Below are positions 1 through 7,364 of a DNA stretch of 47,647 nt, one piece after another; positions within the stretch are counted from its first letter, which is position 1; each line of letters starts with the position of its first letter. Both the position numbers and the translations under genes were made by a program. Below the pieces are notes generated by a model, which searched no databases, had not been told where the DNA came from, and worked only from the letters and a program-made list of their open reading frames with translations. This DNA is from an uncultured Corynebacterium sp. (GTDB taxonomy: Bacteria > Actinomycetota > Actinomycetes > Mycobacteriales > Mycobacteriaceae): contig NZ_CAMICL010000012.1 of the NCBI RefSeq assembly GCF_946221105.1, forward strand, positions 1 through 47,647, read 5' to 3'.

Positions 1-666
1 CCCCGCCACTTCGTGCTGCTGGCGGCGCTGGGGTTCGCGGTGGCGCTTGCGTCCTGGGCGGGGCTAACCGCACTACTTGTCCAGTATTTCCCGGGCGGTG
101 GGTTGCTCCGCGACGGCCAGAAGTGGCTCATCCTCGCCATCCCTGCCTTCGTCGCTGCCGCCGGTGCGCTCGAGCCTCGGCGCGCACTCGCTGCCGCCGC
201 GTTCGCCCTGCTGCAGGTCCCGGACGCGCCGCTCGCTCTCGCTGCGCTCACCCCCACCACCGTCGAGGTCCCGGCCGTTGACCACCGCGGCCGCGACGTC
301 TTCTTCGAATCGCGCCCCGCGCTTTTGCCTCTCGACGGCCACCCAGTCGTCGACCCCGCCCCCAAGGCAATGAACGTGGTCGAATCCGGGGCGCTGACGG
401 TCGACGGGGTGGCGGTAGACCCGCCGTCGCTGCGCTGGTCCGCGGCGCAGGCGGCCCTCGATGACCACGACCGCCTGCGCGAGCTGGGCGTCGGCGTGGT
501 GATGCGCGCCGACGGTTCCGTAACCGAGACGGGCGCACCTGCACGCCCGCTGCCGCCTGTGGGTGTGGCGTTGTTTGCCCTGTGGTGCATGGTGCCATGG
601 CTGCTGTGTGACACGGATCACACCTACTCAGCCCGGCGCTCCTGCCTGCGCGTTTCAGGAAATTAG
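1..666 (+). CDS. C-terminal part of a membrane protein, 5' end outside the window
   Basis: The reading frame is open from base 1 to the TAG at 664-666, so only the C-terminal part (about 221 codons) is visible. A hydrophobic start (LLAALGFAVALASWAGLTALL) is followed by GGGLLRDGQKW and a second hydrophobic stretch, then a soluble region of about 120 residues and a last hydrophobic segment (VGVALFALWCMVPWLL). This suggests a polytopic membrane protein with an extracytoplasmic loop. No catalytic motif is recognisable. Inference from gene order only: the nearby glycosyltransferase and methyltransferase resemble M. tuberculosis Rv0225 and Rv0224c, so this could be the counterpart of the conserved membrane protein Rv0226c. 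The family is not confirmed. The final residues after the last membrane segment (TYSARRSCLRVSGN) look unconserved. Confidence 0.6.
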   Translation, partial: PRHFVLLAALGFAVALASWAGLTALLVQYFPGGGLLRDGQKWLILAIPAFVAAAGALEPRRALAAAAFALLQVPDAPLALAALTPTTVEVPAVDHRGRDVFFESRPALLPLDGHPVVDPAPKAMNVVESGALTVDGVAVDPPSLRWSAAQAALDDHDRLRELGVGVVMRADGSVTETGAPARPLPPVGVALFALWCMVPWLLCDTDHTYSARRSCLRVSGN

Positions 667-827
667 TTGGCTTTTACCAATTAATGTGCATTTCCAATCA
701 TTGATGTCCTTGCACTGCTCGCCTCGCATTTCCTAAAGTGAACGCCAAGTTAACAACAGGTTGCGTACACGCGTAACCCTGAGCCTAGAGAAGGAGCAGA
801 TACCGCTTCTGCAAGGAGGAACACACC

Positions 828-1064
828 ATGGCTAACAAGATTGACTTCAGCATCATCCGCGAGCGCGCCCTGCGCAACATCCGCGAGGACCTGCTCGCCG
901 AGTTCGCCGGCCAGTTCGATGCACTCGAGATCAATGACGCGTTCGATGCTGTCCTGCGCACCCACCGCAGCTCCGCTGTAATCGAGGACTTTATCCCCGT
1001 CCTCGTCGAGGCCGAGATGCGCGACCGTCTCCGCGACGGCGAGCTGTTCCCCTCCGCGGCATAG
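828..1064 (+). CDS. 78-aa three-helix-bundle protein
   Basis: A small, charged, all-helical protein that begins MANKIDFSIIRERALRNIRE and ends with the segment FIPVLVEAEMRDRLRDGELF. The pattern resembles the small actinobacterial proteins annotated as three-helix bundle dimerization domain proteins, whose role is unknown. There is no signal peptide or membrane segment, so it is probably cytoplasmic. The start is well supported: AAGGAGGA at 813-820, seven bases before the ATG. A strong hairpin terminator follows 16 bases after the stop, so the gene looks monocistronic. The 161 bases upstream (667-827) hold no other gene. Possible promoter pieces there (TTAACA at 750, TTGCGT at 761) are weak. 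Confidence 0.75.
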   Translation: MANKIDFSIIRERALRNIREDLLAEFAGQFDALEINDAFDAVLRTHRSSAVIEDFIPVLVEAEMRDRLRDGELFPSAA

Positions 1065-1080
1065 CACCGCATAGACCCAA

Positions 1081-1111
1081 CGCCCAGCCCTTCCCAGCGG
1101 CTGGGCGTTTT
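1081..1111 (+). terminator. Rho-independent terminator of the 78-aa gene
   Basis: A perfect 9-bp stem (CGCCCAGCC at 1081-1089 with GGCTGGGCG at 1099-1107), a 9-base loop and TTTT at 1108-1111. It lies directly behind the stop at 1064. Confidence 0.85.
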
Positions 1112-1389
1112 GCTATGCTCGGATGACACTGTCGGTAGCGGAAAAGCTCGCCGGCACCCAGCGAACGTCAACCCCACGCGTCCGGGGAAAAGGGCGCACT
1201 CCCGGCGCCTTGTGGCCGTATCAGGGCTGAAGCGGTTCGATTCCGCTCATACGCACAACGCATGCGGCCTGCACGACGCACACGGGCACGACCCCCACCA
1301 CAGGGTTGCACCGAGCACTGTTTACTACCACGACGTTGGGGGTGTCGCGGACGCAGCCGCGAGGGTTGGGAACGGGGACAGCAACGTAC
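1112..1389 (+). other. Structured non-coding stretch with a T-arm-like hairpin
   Basis: No convincing gene lies between the terminator and the ribosome binding site of the DIP1984-family gene. The stretch holds several hairpins in series: a CCCC/GGGG stem near 1173-1187, GGCGC/GCGCC at 1193-1209, a perfect tRNA T-arm lookalike (AGCGG 1231-1235, loop TTCGATT, CCGCT 1243-1247) and ACCCCCA/TGGGGGT at 1291-1297 and 1337-1343. A possible -10 (TATGCT, 1114-1119) would start a transcript near 1126. It may be a long structured 5' leader, a separate small RNA, or remains of a tRNA gene. No matching acceptor strand was found, so it is not a normal tRNA. Confidence 0.3.
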
Positions 1390-1401
1390 AAGGAGGCACA
1401 G

Positions 1402-1854
1402 ATGCTGCTCGCAGAGGCACTGGCGCGACGCGCCGAGGCGCAGGACCGCCTGAACAAGCTGCAGGAACGCCTGGTGCAGGGCGCGATGATCCAGGAGGGC
1501 GACACGCCCGTCGAGGACCCGGCGGCCATGCTCGAGGAGGCCGCCGGGCTGCTGCAGGAAATTGAGACGCTGGTGCGCCGCATCAACCACACCAACGCGC
1601 AGACCGCCTTCGAGGGCGCCACGCTCACCGACGCGATCGCGCGACGCGACGCGCTGCTGCGCTCCCGCCGCCTCTACGCCGCCATCGCCGACGCGGGCAC
1701 CATGACAGGCTCGCGCTATTCCCGTTCAGAGGTCCGCTTCGTCCCCGCCGTGGACGTGAAAGCCCTGCGCGAGATGGCCGACAGCGCCGCGAAGGCGTAC
1801 CGCGAGCTGGACACGAAGATCCAGCAGCTCAATTGGACAACACAGCTGCAATAA
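1402..1854 (+). CDS. DIP1984 family protein (150 aa)
   Basis: The protein starts MLLAEALARRAEAQDRLNKL and is a long coiled-coil-like helical protein with the family pattern: 'RINHTNAQT' near residues 55-65 followed by 'LTDAIARRDALLRSR'. It resembles the DIP1984 family (named after C. diphtheriae; some members are labelled septicolysin). Its biochemical role is not known to me. The start at 1402 is chosen for the strong AAGGAGG at 1390-1396; a longer frame back to 1306 runs through the structured leader and has no such site. The last 26 bases overlap the 3' end of the convergent glycosyltransferase gene, which is unusual and means either gene's end constrains the other. Confidence 0.8.
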   Translation: MLLAEALARRAEAQDRLNKLQERLVQGAMIQEGDTPVEDPAAMLEEAAGLLQEIETLVRRINHTNAQTAFEGATLTDAIARRDALLRSRRLYAAIADAGTMTGSRYSRSEVRFVPAVDVKALREMADSAAKAYRELDTKIQQLNWTTQLQ

Positions 1855-2893
1855 TCCGCTCGAACTTTCGGCCGGTCTCCTCCCAGGAGAACCGCGCCGC
1901 CCACGCCCGCGCCGCAGGAGCCATTGCCTCTCCACGCCCCAAGGTCTCCCCCACAACCTCCCCAAACTCCTCACCAGGCTGCACCAGCCTGCCGGTCTCT
2001 CGGTCGCGGATAGAGTCCGCCACCCCGCCGGCGGACGCGTAGGCGACGGTGGGCACCCCGTGCTGCGCCGCCTCAATCACCGCAATCCCCCAGCCTTCTT
2101 TGCGCGAGGGCAAAAGGTGCAGCTCAGCCCGCTCCAGCAGGGCATGCTTGTACGGCTCGGAGACGTGCCGGTGGAAGACCACCTTGTCCCCGTACGGGGC
2201 GGCGTACTCGCGCAACTGGTCCTCCCACCAGCCGGAGCCGACCACGTCCAGCACGGCGCCGTCCATGTCCGCCACCGCGTCGATCGCCTCCTCGATGCGC
2301 TTGTGCGGCACCAGACGGGAGAGGGTGACCAGGTGCAACCGTTGGTCGTCGTAAAGCACAGGCGTATGCGCCGGAACAGGGTCCACGCCGTTTTCCACGA
2401 TCGCGATGTCTGCCTCGCGCACCCCGAGCGCCACCAGGTCGCGCTTCGAGGCCTGCGACACCGTCACGTACTGCGCGCCCCGGTACACCCTCGGCGCCAC
2501 CTTCGCTTCAAGGAACCAACCAAGCCGCCGGATCAGCGGGCCCGCCACCGGCCACTGCTCCTTGTGGCAGTGGTGCGTCAGCAGCACCACGGGTTTGCGC
2601 GTGAACAGCCGCGCGAAAAAGGGGATGCCGTTTTGCGTGTCCACCACCACATTCGGCCGGTTTCGCCAGATCGACAGCGGCGCCGCAAGGTACACGCCGA
2701 ACTTGCCGCCGGCACGCTCGTAGCGCACCCCGTTCCTGCGAGAACGCCTTGGCGCGTCCGTGTGTTTTGCGGTGCGGTAAATAACCTCGTGGCCCTGCGC
2801 CGCCAGGTACTCCCCGACGCGCTCGAGGTAGCGCTCCGACCCGCCGCCCTGCGGGTGGGTGGTGTCGCGCCAGCACAGAAGCAGTATCTTCAT
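1829..2893 (-). CDS. GT4-type glycosyltransferase
   Basis: A 354-aa GT-B fold glycosyltransferase of family 4. The N terminus MKILLLCWRDTTHPQGGGSE is the typical first strand and glycine loop. The acceptor domain ends near residue 180. The C-terminal donor domain has 'RLVPHKRIEEAID' near residue 195, 'LLPSRKEGWGIAVIEA' near 260 and the E(x7)E-type motif in 'GWGIAVIEAAQHGVPTVA'. It presumably transfers a sugar from an activated donor to a lipid or glycan at the inner membrane; donor and acceptor cannot be read from the sequence. The ATG overlaps the stop of vapC in an ATGA, so translation is coupled to the toxin gene. The 3' end overlaps the DIP1984 gene tail to tail. By gene order it corresponds to M. 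tuberculosis Rv0225 (inference). Confidence 0.85.
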   Translation of the reverse strand: MKILLLCWRDTTHPQGGGSERYLERVGEYLAAQGHEVIYRTAKHTDAPRRSRRNGVRYERAGGKFGVYLAAPLSIWRNRPNVVVDTQNGIPFFARLFTRKPVVLLTHHCHKEQWPVAGPLIRRLGWFLEAKVAPRVYRGAQYVTVSQASKRDLVALGVREADIAIVENGVDPVPAHTPVLYDDQRLHLVTLSRLVPHKRIEEAIDAVADMDGAVLDVVGSGWWEDQLREYAAPYGDKVVFHRHVSEPYKHALLERAELHLLPSRKEGWGIAVIEAAQHGVPTVAYASAGGVADSIRDRETGRLVQPGEEFGEVVGETLGRGEAMAPAARAWAARFSWEETGRKFERIIAAVLSN

Positions 2894-3273
2894 GGTGCGA
2901 TGACCTCGAGCCCAACTTCGCGCGCCGCATCCGCTAGCCGCATGTCGTAGGTGAGCACCGCATCCGACTCCAAGTCCAGCGCCGCCTGCAGGTGGATCGC
3001 ATCCAGCGTTCGCAGGTACGGCATGGGCAGCATGCTCGCGCTGCGCAGCGTCGCCCGGTTGAGTTCCGCAAGCGAAATTCCGCGCAAGATGAGCGTGACC
3101 TCGCCCTGGGGCCTGCCCAAGCGCACCGCCAGCCGCCGCAGCTCAATCTCGAGCAGGTCCGACGAAACTACCTCGCACTTCCCTGCCTCGAGCCAGAGTC
3201 GCATCGCCCGCGTGTGTGGCTCCGCTTTCAGCAGGCAGGCGATAGCCGATGTATCCGCATACACCCGCCGCAT
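2890..3273 (-). CDS. vapC: VapC-type PIN-domain toxin
   Basis: A 127-aa PIN-domain protein, normal length for VapC, presumably an RNase that cleaves tRNA or rRNA. The acidic metal-binding set is complete: Asp7 in YADTSA, Glu44 in LLEIELRR, Asp91 in LRTLDAIHL and Asp110 in LTYDMR, so it should be active. The start at 3273 follows the antitoxin stop by one base (TAG, one base, ATG), the standard layout of a coupled toxin-antitoxin pair. Its own TGA stop overlaps the ATG of the downstream glycosyltransferase, so toxin, antitoxin and glycosyltransferase form one unit. Base composition matches the neighbours, so there is no sign of very recent transfer. Confidence 0.88.
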   Translation of the reverse strand: MRRVYADTSAIACLLKAEPHTRAMRLWLEAGKCEVVSSDLLEIELRRLAVRLGRPQGEVTLILRGISLAELNRATLRSASMLPMPYLRTLDAIHLQAALDLESDAVLTYDMRLADAAREVGLEVIAP

Positions 3274-3274
3274 C

Positions 3275-3565
3275 CTAGAAGCGGTCCTCGCGCATGTCAT
3301 CGAGCATCTCAGTCAACGGTTCGCCTTCCGCCGGCTCCACCGGAAGGTCCAGCCATCCGCCAACACGGGTGGCGGGCCGAGTGATGGTCAACCGCGGTTT
3401 CGGCTCGTCGAGGGGCACCAGCCGCCCCACCGGTTCGCCGTTGTTGGTGACCACGAAGCTGTGCCCCGCCCGCACCGCGCGCAGGATCCGCGCAGAGTCG
3501 TTGCGCAACTCGCGCTGCGATATTCTGCGTTCAACCAGCGATTCGTCGTATTCCGGCGTGGCCAT
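3275..3565 (-). CDS. vapB: Phd/YefM-like VapB antitoxin
   Basis: A 96-aa antitoxin. The N-terminal half (RRISQRELRNDSARILRAVR, then FVVTNNGEPVGRLVPL) is the Phd/YefM DNA-binding fold; the acidic C-terminal half (about residues 75-96, with MLDDMREDRF) should wrap around the toxin. The ATG at 3565 has no Shine-Dalgarno sequence, but a TACAGT -10 box on the minus strand (plus positions 3573-3578) ends 7 bases before it, which predicts a leaderless mRNA. The GTAGC/GCTAC palindrome at 3576-3591 overlaps that promoter and is the expected site of autoregulation. The family usually acts as a VapBC complex on its own operator. Confidence 0.85.
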   Translation of the reverse strand: MATPEYDESLVERRISQRELRNDSARILRAVRAGHSFVVTNNGEPVGRLVPLDEPKPRLTITRPATRVGGWLDLPVEPAEGEPLTEMLDDMREDRF

Positions 3566-3572
3566 GCACCGC

Positions 3573-3594
3573 ACTGTAGCACGGTTGCTACGGT
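3573..3594. promoter_or_regulatory. Palindromic operator over two back-to-back promoters
   Basis: GTAGC (3576-3580), six bases, GCTAC (3587-3591). The left arm overlaps the minus-strand -10 (TACAGT, read at 3573-3578) of vapB; the right arm overlaps the plus-strand -10 (TACGGT, 3589-3594) of the methyltransferase gene. Each -10 ends 6-7 bases from its ATG, so both mRNAs would be leaderless. One bound repressor dimer could cover both promoters. Confidence 0.5.
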
Positions 3595-3600
3595 ATGCGT

Positions 3601-4353
3601 ATGCACCGTACCCGCCGGATGGCCACCTTTTCCCGCTCGCTCCGGCTGTTGCGCGCGTTTTCTTACGAGCAGTTTCGCCCGCGCATCTTCTACTCCATGC
3701 TTGCCCGCGACACGCGTTCGCTTCTCGACGCCCTCTCGCACGACCTCTCCTTCTCCCCTGCTCCGAGCTTGCGAGGTGCATCGGTGCTGGACGTCGGCGG
3801 CGGACCCGGCTACTTCGCCCGCGCGTTTTCGGACTGCTTCTACGTCGGGCTGGAACCAAACGTGTCCGAACTATCCGCCGCAGGTTTGTCCGGTTTCGGC
3901 GCGGTGCGCGGCGACGGCACCGCCCTTCCCTTCGCTGACAACTCCTTCGACGTGGTGTACTCCTCCAACGTCGCCGAGCACATCCCGAACTGGCAGGCCA
4001 TGGGCGAGGAGATGCTGCGCGTGGCCGCCCCAGGCGGGCTGGTGGTGCTCAGCTACACGGTGTGGCTCGGACCGTTCGGCGGGCACGAGACAGGCCTGTG
4101 GCAGCACTACGTGGGCGGGGATTACGCGCGCCGTCGATACGCAAGAGTGCACGGCCGCGACCCGAAAAACCGCTTCGGCGAAACGCTCTTCGCCGTCTCC
4201 GCGCGCGAAGGGCTTGCCTGGGCGGAGGCAACCGGCCAGCTCGCGGCCGCCTTCCCCCGCTACCACCCGCGGTGGGCGTGGTGGGTCACCCGCGTGCCGG
4301 TGCTGCGCGAGTTCGCGGTGTCAAACCTCGTGCTTGTCCTGCGCAAGGGTTAG
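3601..4353 (+). CDS. Class I SAM-dependent methyltransferase
   Basis: A 250-aa methyltransferase. SAM-binding motif I is VLDVGGGPGYFA near residue 65; the acidic end of strand 2 follows in 'YVGLEPN'. The motif 'GDGTALPFADNSFDVVYSSN' lies near residues 102-121 and 'LRVAAPGGLVVLSY' is the post-III motif. It methylates an unknown substrate; the C terminus (about 200-250) is basic and hydrophobic. The second ATG (3601) is chosen over 3595 because it lies 6 bases after TACGGT, which suggests a leaderless transcript. It is divergent from the vapBC-glycosyltransferase unit, as Rv0224c is to Rv0225 in M. tuberculosis. Its stop overlaps the stop of the convergent Abi-like pseudogene. Confidence 0.85.
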   Translation: MHRTRRMATFSRSLRLLRAFSYEQFRPRIFYSMLARDTRSLLDALSHDLSFSPAPSLRGASVLDVGGGPGYFARAFSDCFYVGLEPNVSELSAAGLSGFGAVRGDGTALPFADNSFDVVYSSNVAEHIPNWQAMGEEMLRVAAPGGLVVLSYTVWLGPFGGHETGLWQHYVGGDYARRRYARVHGRDPKNRFGETLFAVSAREGLAWAEATGQLAAAFPRYHPRWAWWVTRVPVLREFAVSNLVLVLRKG

Positions 4354-5145
4354 AAACGCGGTCGCAGCAGCAAATTACGTTGCACCCGATCCATTTTCTT
4401 CATCACCCCGAGCGTCTGGGGAGACATCGCATGGACCAACGCGTACATGTCAGCCAATCGTTCTTGATGGTCAACGTTGAGTATTTGTTCCTGATGGCTC
4501 ACACGGTTTCTCAACCTAACGTAGCTGCTCGAGAGCAGTCGCAACAGCGTACCCGCTCTCCACCTGAACTGGAACAGAAGGATGAATGCTTGATCGGTGC
4601 GCGTCTACGAATTTTTCGGCCAATCCCGGAAACCCACCGGAGAGTGCATGTATCCACAGGTTCTCCTTCGCCGAGAATCCACTCGCGAAATTCGAGCGGT
4701 TGCGCGGGGCCTGCAAGGGGAATAATGAGCTGATATTGCCGAATGAAAGCTGCGAAATTCGATCATCTAAGGTTATCGGAGCACTAAACCGCGGATGATT
4801 TCGCGGTCTGCGGCGAGCACTGCTTTCCGCAGCGTTTAACGCGTCTGAAGCCATTCGACTGACCGCTTTCTTTAGCGGTTGAGCCGGATCCTCCAACCAA
4901 TCCTCAGTGTTCCCTTGAGCTTGATTCCACTTTCTGAGTTCGCAATCAATACGATTGCGCAGTACGGGCTCGAAAATCGAGAGAGCCTCATACCAGGCCG
5001 ATGCCACTGCGCTTTGCCACAGGTACAAGGACTGAACGGAGCGGTCAGAAACAGAGTTCGCGCTACGGCCTGTCTCCCCCACAATGGCCATGCGGTATGA
5101 GTGCACCCGGGCACTGCTAAGCCCCCGAAGCATCCCACCACTCAT
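4350..5145 (-). pseudogene. Frameshifted Abi-like (abortive infection family) gene
   Basis: Two adjacent minus-strand frames together look like one Abi-like protein of about 265 residues. The first frame (5145 to 4516) carries 'LYLWQSAVASAWYEALSIFE' and 'VLRNRID', typical of the N-terminal half; it ends shortly after 'SGYAVATALEQLR'. The second frame (to 4350) continues with 'SSYVRLRNRVSHQEQIL', the conserved RNR-x-x-H segment near the C terminus. The break lies near 4515-4545 and needs a one-base shift. Base composition is clearly poorer in GC than the surroundings, consistent with acquired DNA. It could be a dead phage-defence gene, a real programmed frameshift or a sequencing error. The stop (TAA at 4350-4352) overlaps that of the methyltransferase. 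Confidence 0.65.
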
Positions 5146-5160
5146 GCGGGTAACGCTAAC

Positions 5161-5186
5161 AAAAAACCCGCCTTTCGGCGGGTTTT
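5161..5186. terminator. Bidirectional terminator behind pck
   Basis: CCCGCC (5167-5172), loop TTTC, GGCGGG (5177-5182), with AAAAAA before and TTTT after, so it can work on both strands. Its main role is probably to end the minus-strand pck transcript, about 80 bases after its stop. It also separates pck from the Abi-like gene. Confidence 0.85.
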
Positions 5187-5264
5187 CTGCAAAATTAACA
5201 ACAGATCCTGTCTGAAGTTTTCCAGCAGTGACGTTACAGCATCACTACCGTGCTACACAAGCGC

Positions 5265-7091
5265 CTACTTCGCCGCAGCCTGGACGCGCTCGTCGAGTTT
5301 CTTCAGCTGGTCGAAGATCTCCTGTGGCACGCGGGAGCCGAGACCCTCGAGGTAGCGGCGGGAGTCGGCGACGTCTTCCTTCCACAGCTCCGGGTCGGCG
5401 GTGAGTGCCTCGCGCACGTCCTCGATCGGGGTGTCCAGGCCGGTCAGATCCAGGTCCTCGGCGCGGGCGGTGTAGCCGACCACGGTCTCGTCGGCGTCGA
5501 CGTTGCCCTCGATGCGGTCGATGACCCACTTGAGCACGCGGGAGTTGTCGCCGAAGCCCGGCCACAGGAAGCGGTCGTCGTCGCCGCGGCGGAACCAGTT
5601 GACCAGGAAGATCTCCGGCATGCGGTCGCCGCCCTTTTCACCCATGTCCAGCCAGTGCTGGAAGTAGTCGCCCACGTTGTAGCCCATGAACGGCAGCATG
5701 GCCATCGGATCGTGGCGCAGGGAGCCGACCTTGGCTTCCGCGGAGGCGGCGGTCTGGCCGGAGGAGAGCATCGCGCCGATCATGGTGCCGTGCTCCCAGT
5801 TGTGGGCCTGCGTGACCAGCGGCACGGTGTCCGGGCGGCGGCCGCCGAAGAGGATGGCGTCGATCTTGACGCCCTGCCAGTCGTTGAACTCCGGTGCGGC
5901 GGCCGGGCACTGCTCGATGGCCACGCAGTAACGGGAGTTCGGGTGGGCGGCCTTGGAGGAGGACTCAGGCGTCCAGTCCTCGCCGCGCCAGTCGATGAGG
6001 TGGGCGGGCGCCTCGCCGTCCATGCCTTCCCACCAGACGTCGCCGTCGTCGGTGAGCGCGACGTTGGTGAACAGGATGTTGCCCGGCTCCATGCTCTTCA
6101 TGGCGATCGGGTTGGAGGCGTAGTTGGTGCCCGGCGCGACGCCGAAGAAGCCGTTTTCCGGGTTGACGGCGTACAGCCCGTCCTCGCGCAGCTTCATCCA
6201 GGCGATGTCGTCGCCGACAACCTCGGCCGTCCAGCCGTCCAGTGTCGGGGTGATCATGGCCAAGTTGGTCTTGCCGCAGGCGGACGGGAAGGCGGCCGCG
6301 ATGTGGTAGGCCTTGCCCTCCGGGGAGGTGAGCTTGAGGATGAGCATGTGCTCGGCCATCCAGCCCTCTTCTTTCGCCATCACGGTGGCGATGCGCAGGG
6401 CGTAGCACTTCTTGGCCAGGATGGCGTTGCCGCCGTAGCCAGAGCCGTAGGACCAGATCTCCTTGGTCTCCGGGAACTGGGAGATGTACTTGGTGTCGTT
6501 GCACGGCCACGCCACGTCTTCCTGGCCCGGCTCTAGCGGGGCGCCGACGGAGTGGAGGCAGTGCACGAAATTCTCGCCCTCGATCTTTTCCAGGGCCTGG
6601 GTGCCCATGCGGGTCATGATGCGCATGGAGAGCACGACGTAGGCGGAGTCCGTCAGCTGGACGCCGAGCTTCGGGTCCGGATCGGAGATGGGGCCCATGC
6701 AGAACGGCACGACGTACATGGTGCGGCCGCGCATGGAGCCTTCGAAGTGCTCCAGCATCTCCTCTTTGAGGGCTGCCGGCTTCATCCAGTTGTTGGTCGG
6801 GCCTGCATCTTCTTCGTTCTCGGTGGAGATGAAGGTGCGGGACTCCACGCGTGCCACGTCGGACGGGTTGGAGCGGGCGAGGAAGGAGTTGGGGCGCTTT
6901 TCCTCGTTGAGCTTGATCAGGGTGCCTGCGTCGACGAGTTCGGCGGTGAGGCGGTTCCACTCTTCCTGGGAGCCGTCCGCGAAGACGACCTTGTCAGGTT
7001 GGAAAAGTTCGACCGCCTCGTTGATCCAAGCGATGAGCTTGTCGTTGTCGGTGGGGTTGGTCCCCTCCAGGCGCTTGATTTCGGCGGTCAT
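5265..7091 (-). CDS. pck: Phosphoenolpyruvate carboxykinase (GTP)
   Basis: A 608-aa GTP-dependent PEP carboxykinase, full length for the family. It interconverts oxaloacetate + GTP and PEP + GDP + CO2 in gluconeogenesis, in the cytoplasm. The P-loop FPSACGKTN is at residues 268-276. Upstream are 'PLEPGQEDVAWPCNDTKYIS' (about 185-204) and 'SYGSGYGGNAILAKKC' (about 214-229); the nucleotide-binding segment 'FFGVAPGTN' is near 316. The ATG at 7091 is preceded on the minus strand by AAGGAG. The 273-base space to trmB holds its promoter. The gene is alone on its strand, and its neighbour trmB is divergent. The association with trmB and an mmpL3 homologue is also seen in mycobacteria. Confidence 0.97.
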   Translation of the reverse strand: MTAEIKRLEGTNPTDNDKLIAWINEAVELFQPDKVVFADGSQEEWNRLTAELVDAGTLIKLNEEKRPNSFLARSNPSDVARVESRTFISTENEEDAGPTNNWMKPAALKEEMLEHFEGSMRGRTMYVVPFCMGPISDPDPKLGVQLTDSAYVVLSMRIMTRMGTQALEKIEGENFVHCLHSVGAPLEPGQEDVAWPCNDTKYISQFPETKEIWSYGSGYGGNAILAKKCYALRIATVMAKEEGWMAEHMLILKLTSPEGKAYHIAAAFPSACGKTNLAMITPTLDGWTAEVVGDDIAWMKLREDGLYAVNPENGFFGVAPGTNYASNPIAMKSMEPGNILFTNVALTDDGDVWWEGMDGEAPAHLIDWRGEDWTPESSSKAAHPNSRYCVAIEQCPAAAPEFNDWQGVKIDAILFGGRRPDTVPLVTQAHNWEHGTMIGAMLSSGQTAASAEAKVGSLRHDPMAMLPFMGYNVGDYFQHWLDMGEKGGDRMPEIFLVNWFRRGDDDRFLWPGFGDNSRVLKWVIDRIEGNVDADETVVGYTARAEDLDLTGLDTPIEDVREALTADPELWKEDVADSRRYLEGLGSRVPQEIFDQLKKLDERVQAAAK

Positions 7092-7364
7092 TTACGTACT
7101 CCTTGTGTAACTGGTTATGGCCAGTGCGCGTGCGAAATTCATCGTTGTTGCGCCACAAGAGTATCGAAACGGGCGTTCATCTGGCCAAAAGTTCCGATCA
7201 ATTCACTCGTACTGGATATAACCAGCTGGCACGAGCACGACCTTTGTCGCAAGCGGGGGTGGAGCTCTACCCCCGCCACCCGTTCTCGGGCATTTGCTTT
7301 ACGACGCCTCCGGGGGTGACCCGTGGAGCTTGCGTTTGCCCAGTTCATGTGGACAATAAATTTG
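7092..7364. promoter_or_regulatory. Divergent promoter region of pck and trmB
   Basis: This space has no gene. For pck, the minus strand carries the segment TCGATACTCTTGTG (plus 7154-7167), with a possible -10 GATACT; the identical 14-mer stands upstream of cop1. CTGGTTAT near 7110 and its complement ATAACCAG near 7217 form a distant inverted pair that could be regulator sites. For trmB, TTGCGT (7330-7335) and ACAATA (7353-7358) with 17-bp spacing would start transcription close to the ATG at 7365. I see no classical GlxR (TGTGA-N6-TCACA) site. Confidence 0.4.

Noticed and set aside
1112..1260. A tRNA, tmRNA or RNase P RNA gene
   Set aside because: Only the T-arm is tRNA-like; no acceptor stem or anticodon arm can be paired. 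The conserved tmRNA and RNase P core motifs are absent.
1306..1401. Upstream extension of the DIP1984-family protein to 1306
   Set aside because: The extra residues are not family-like, run through a structured leader, and AAGGAGG at 1390 sets the start at 1402.
7092..7364. Riboswitch or GlxR (CRP-like) site upstream of pck
   Set aside because: No TGTGA-N6-TCACA palindrome and no known aptamer-like structure was seen.
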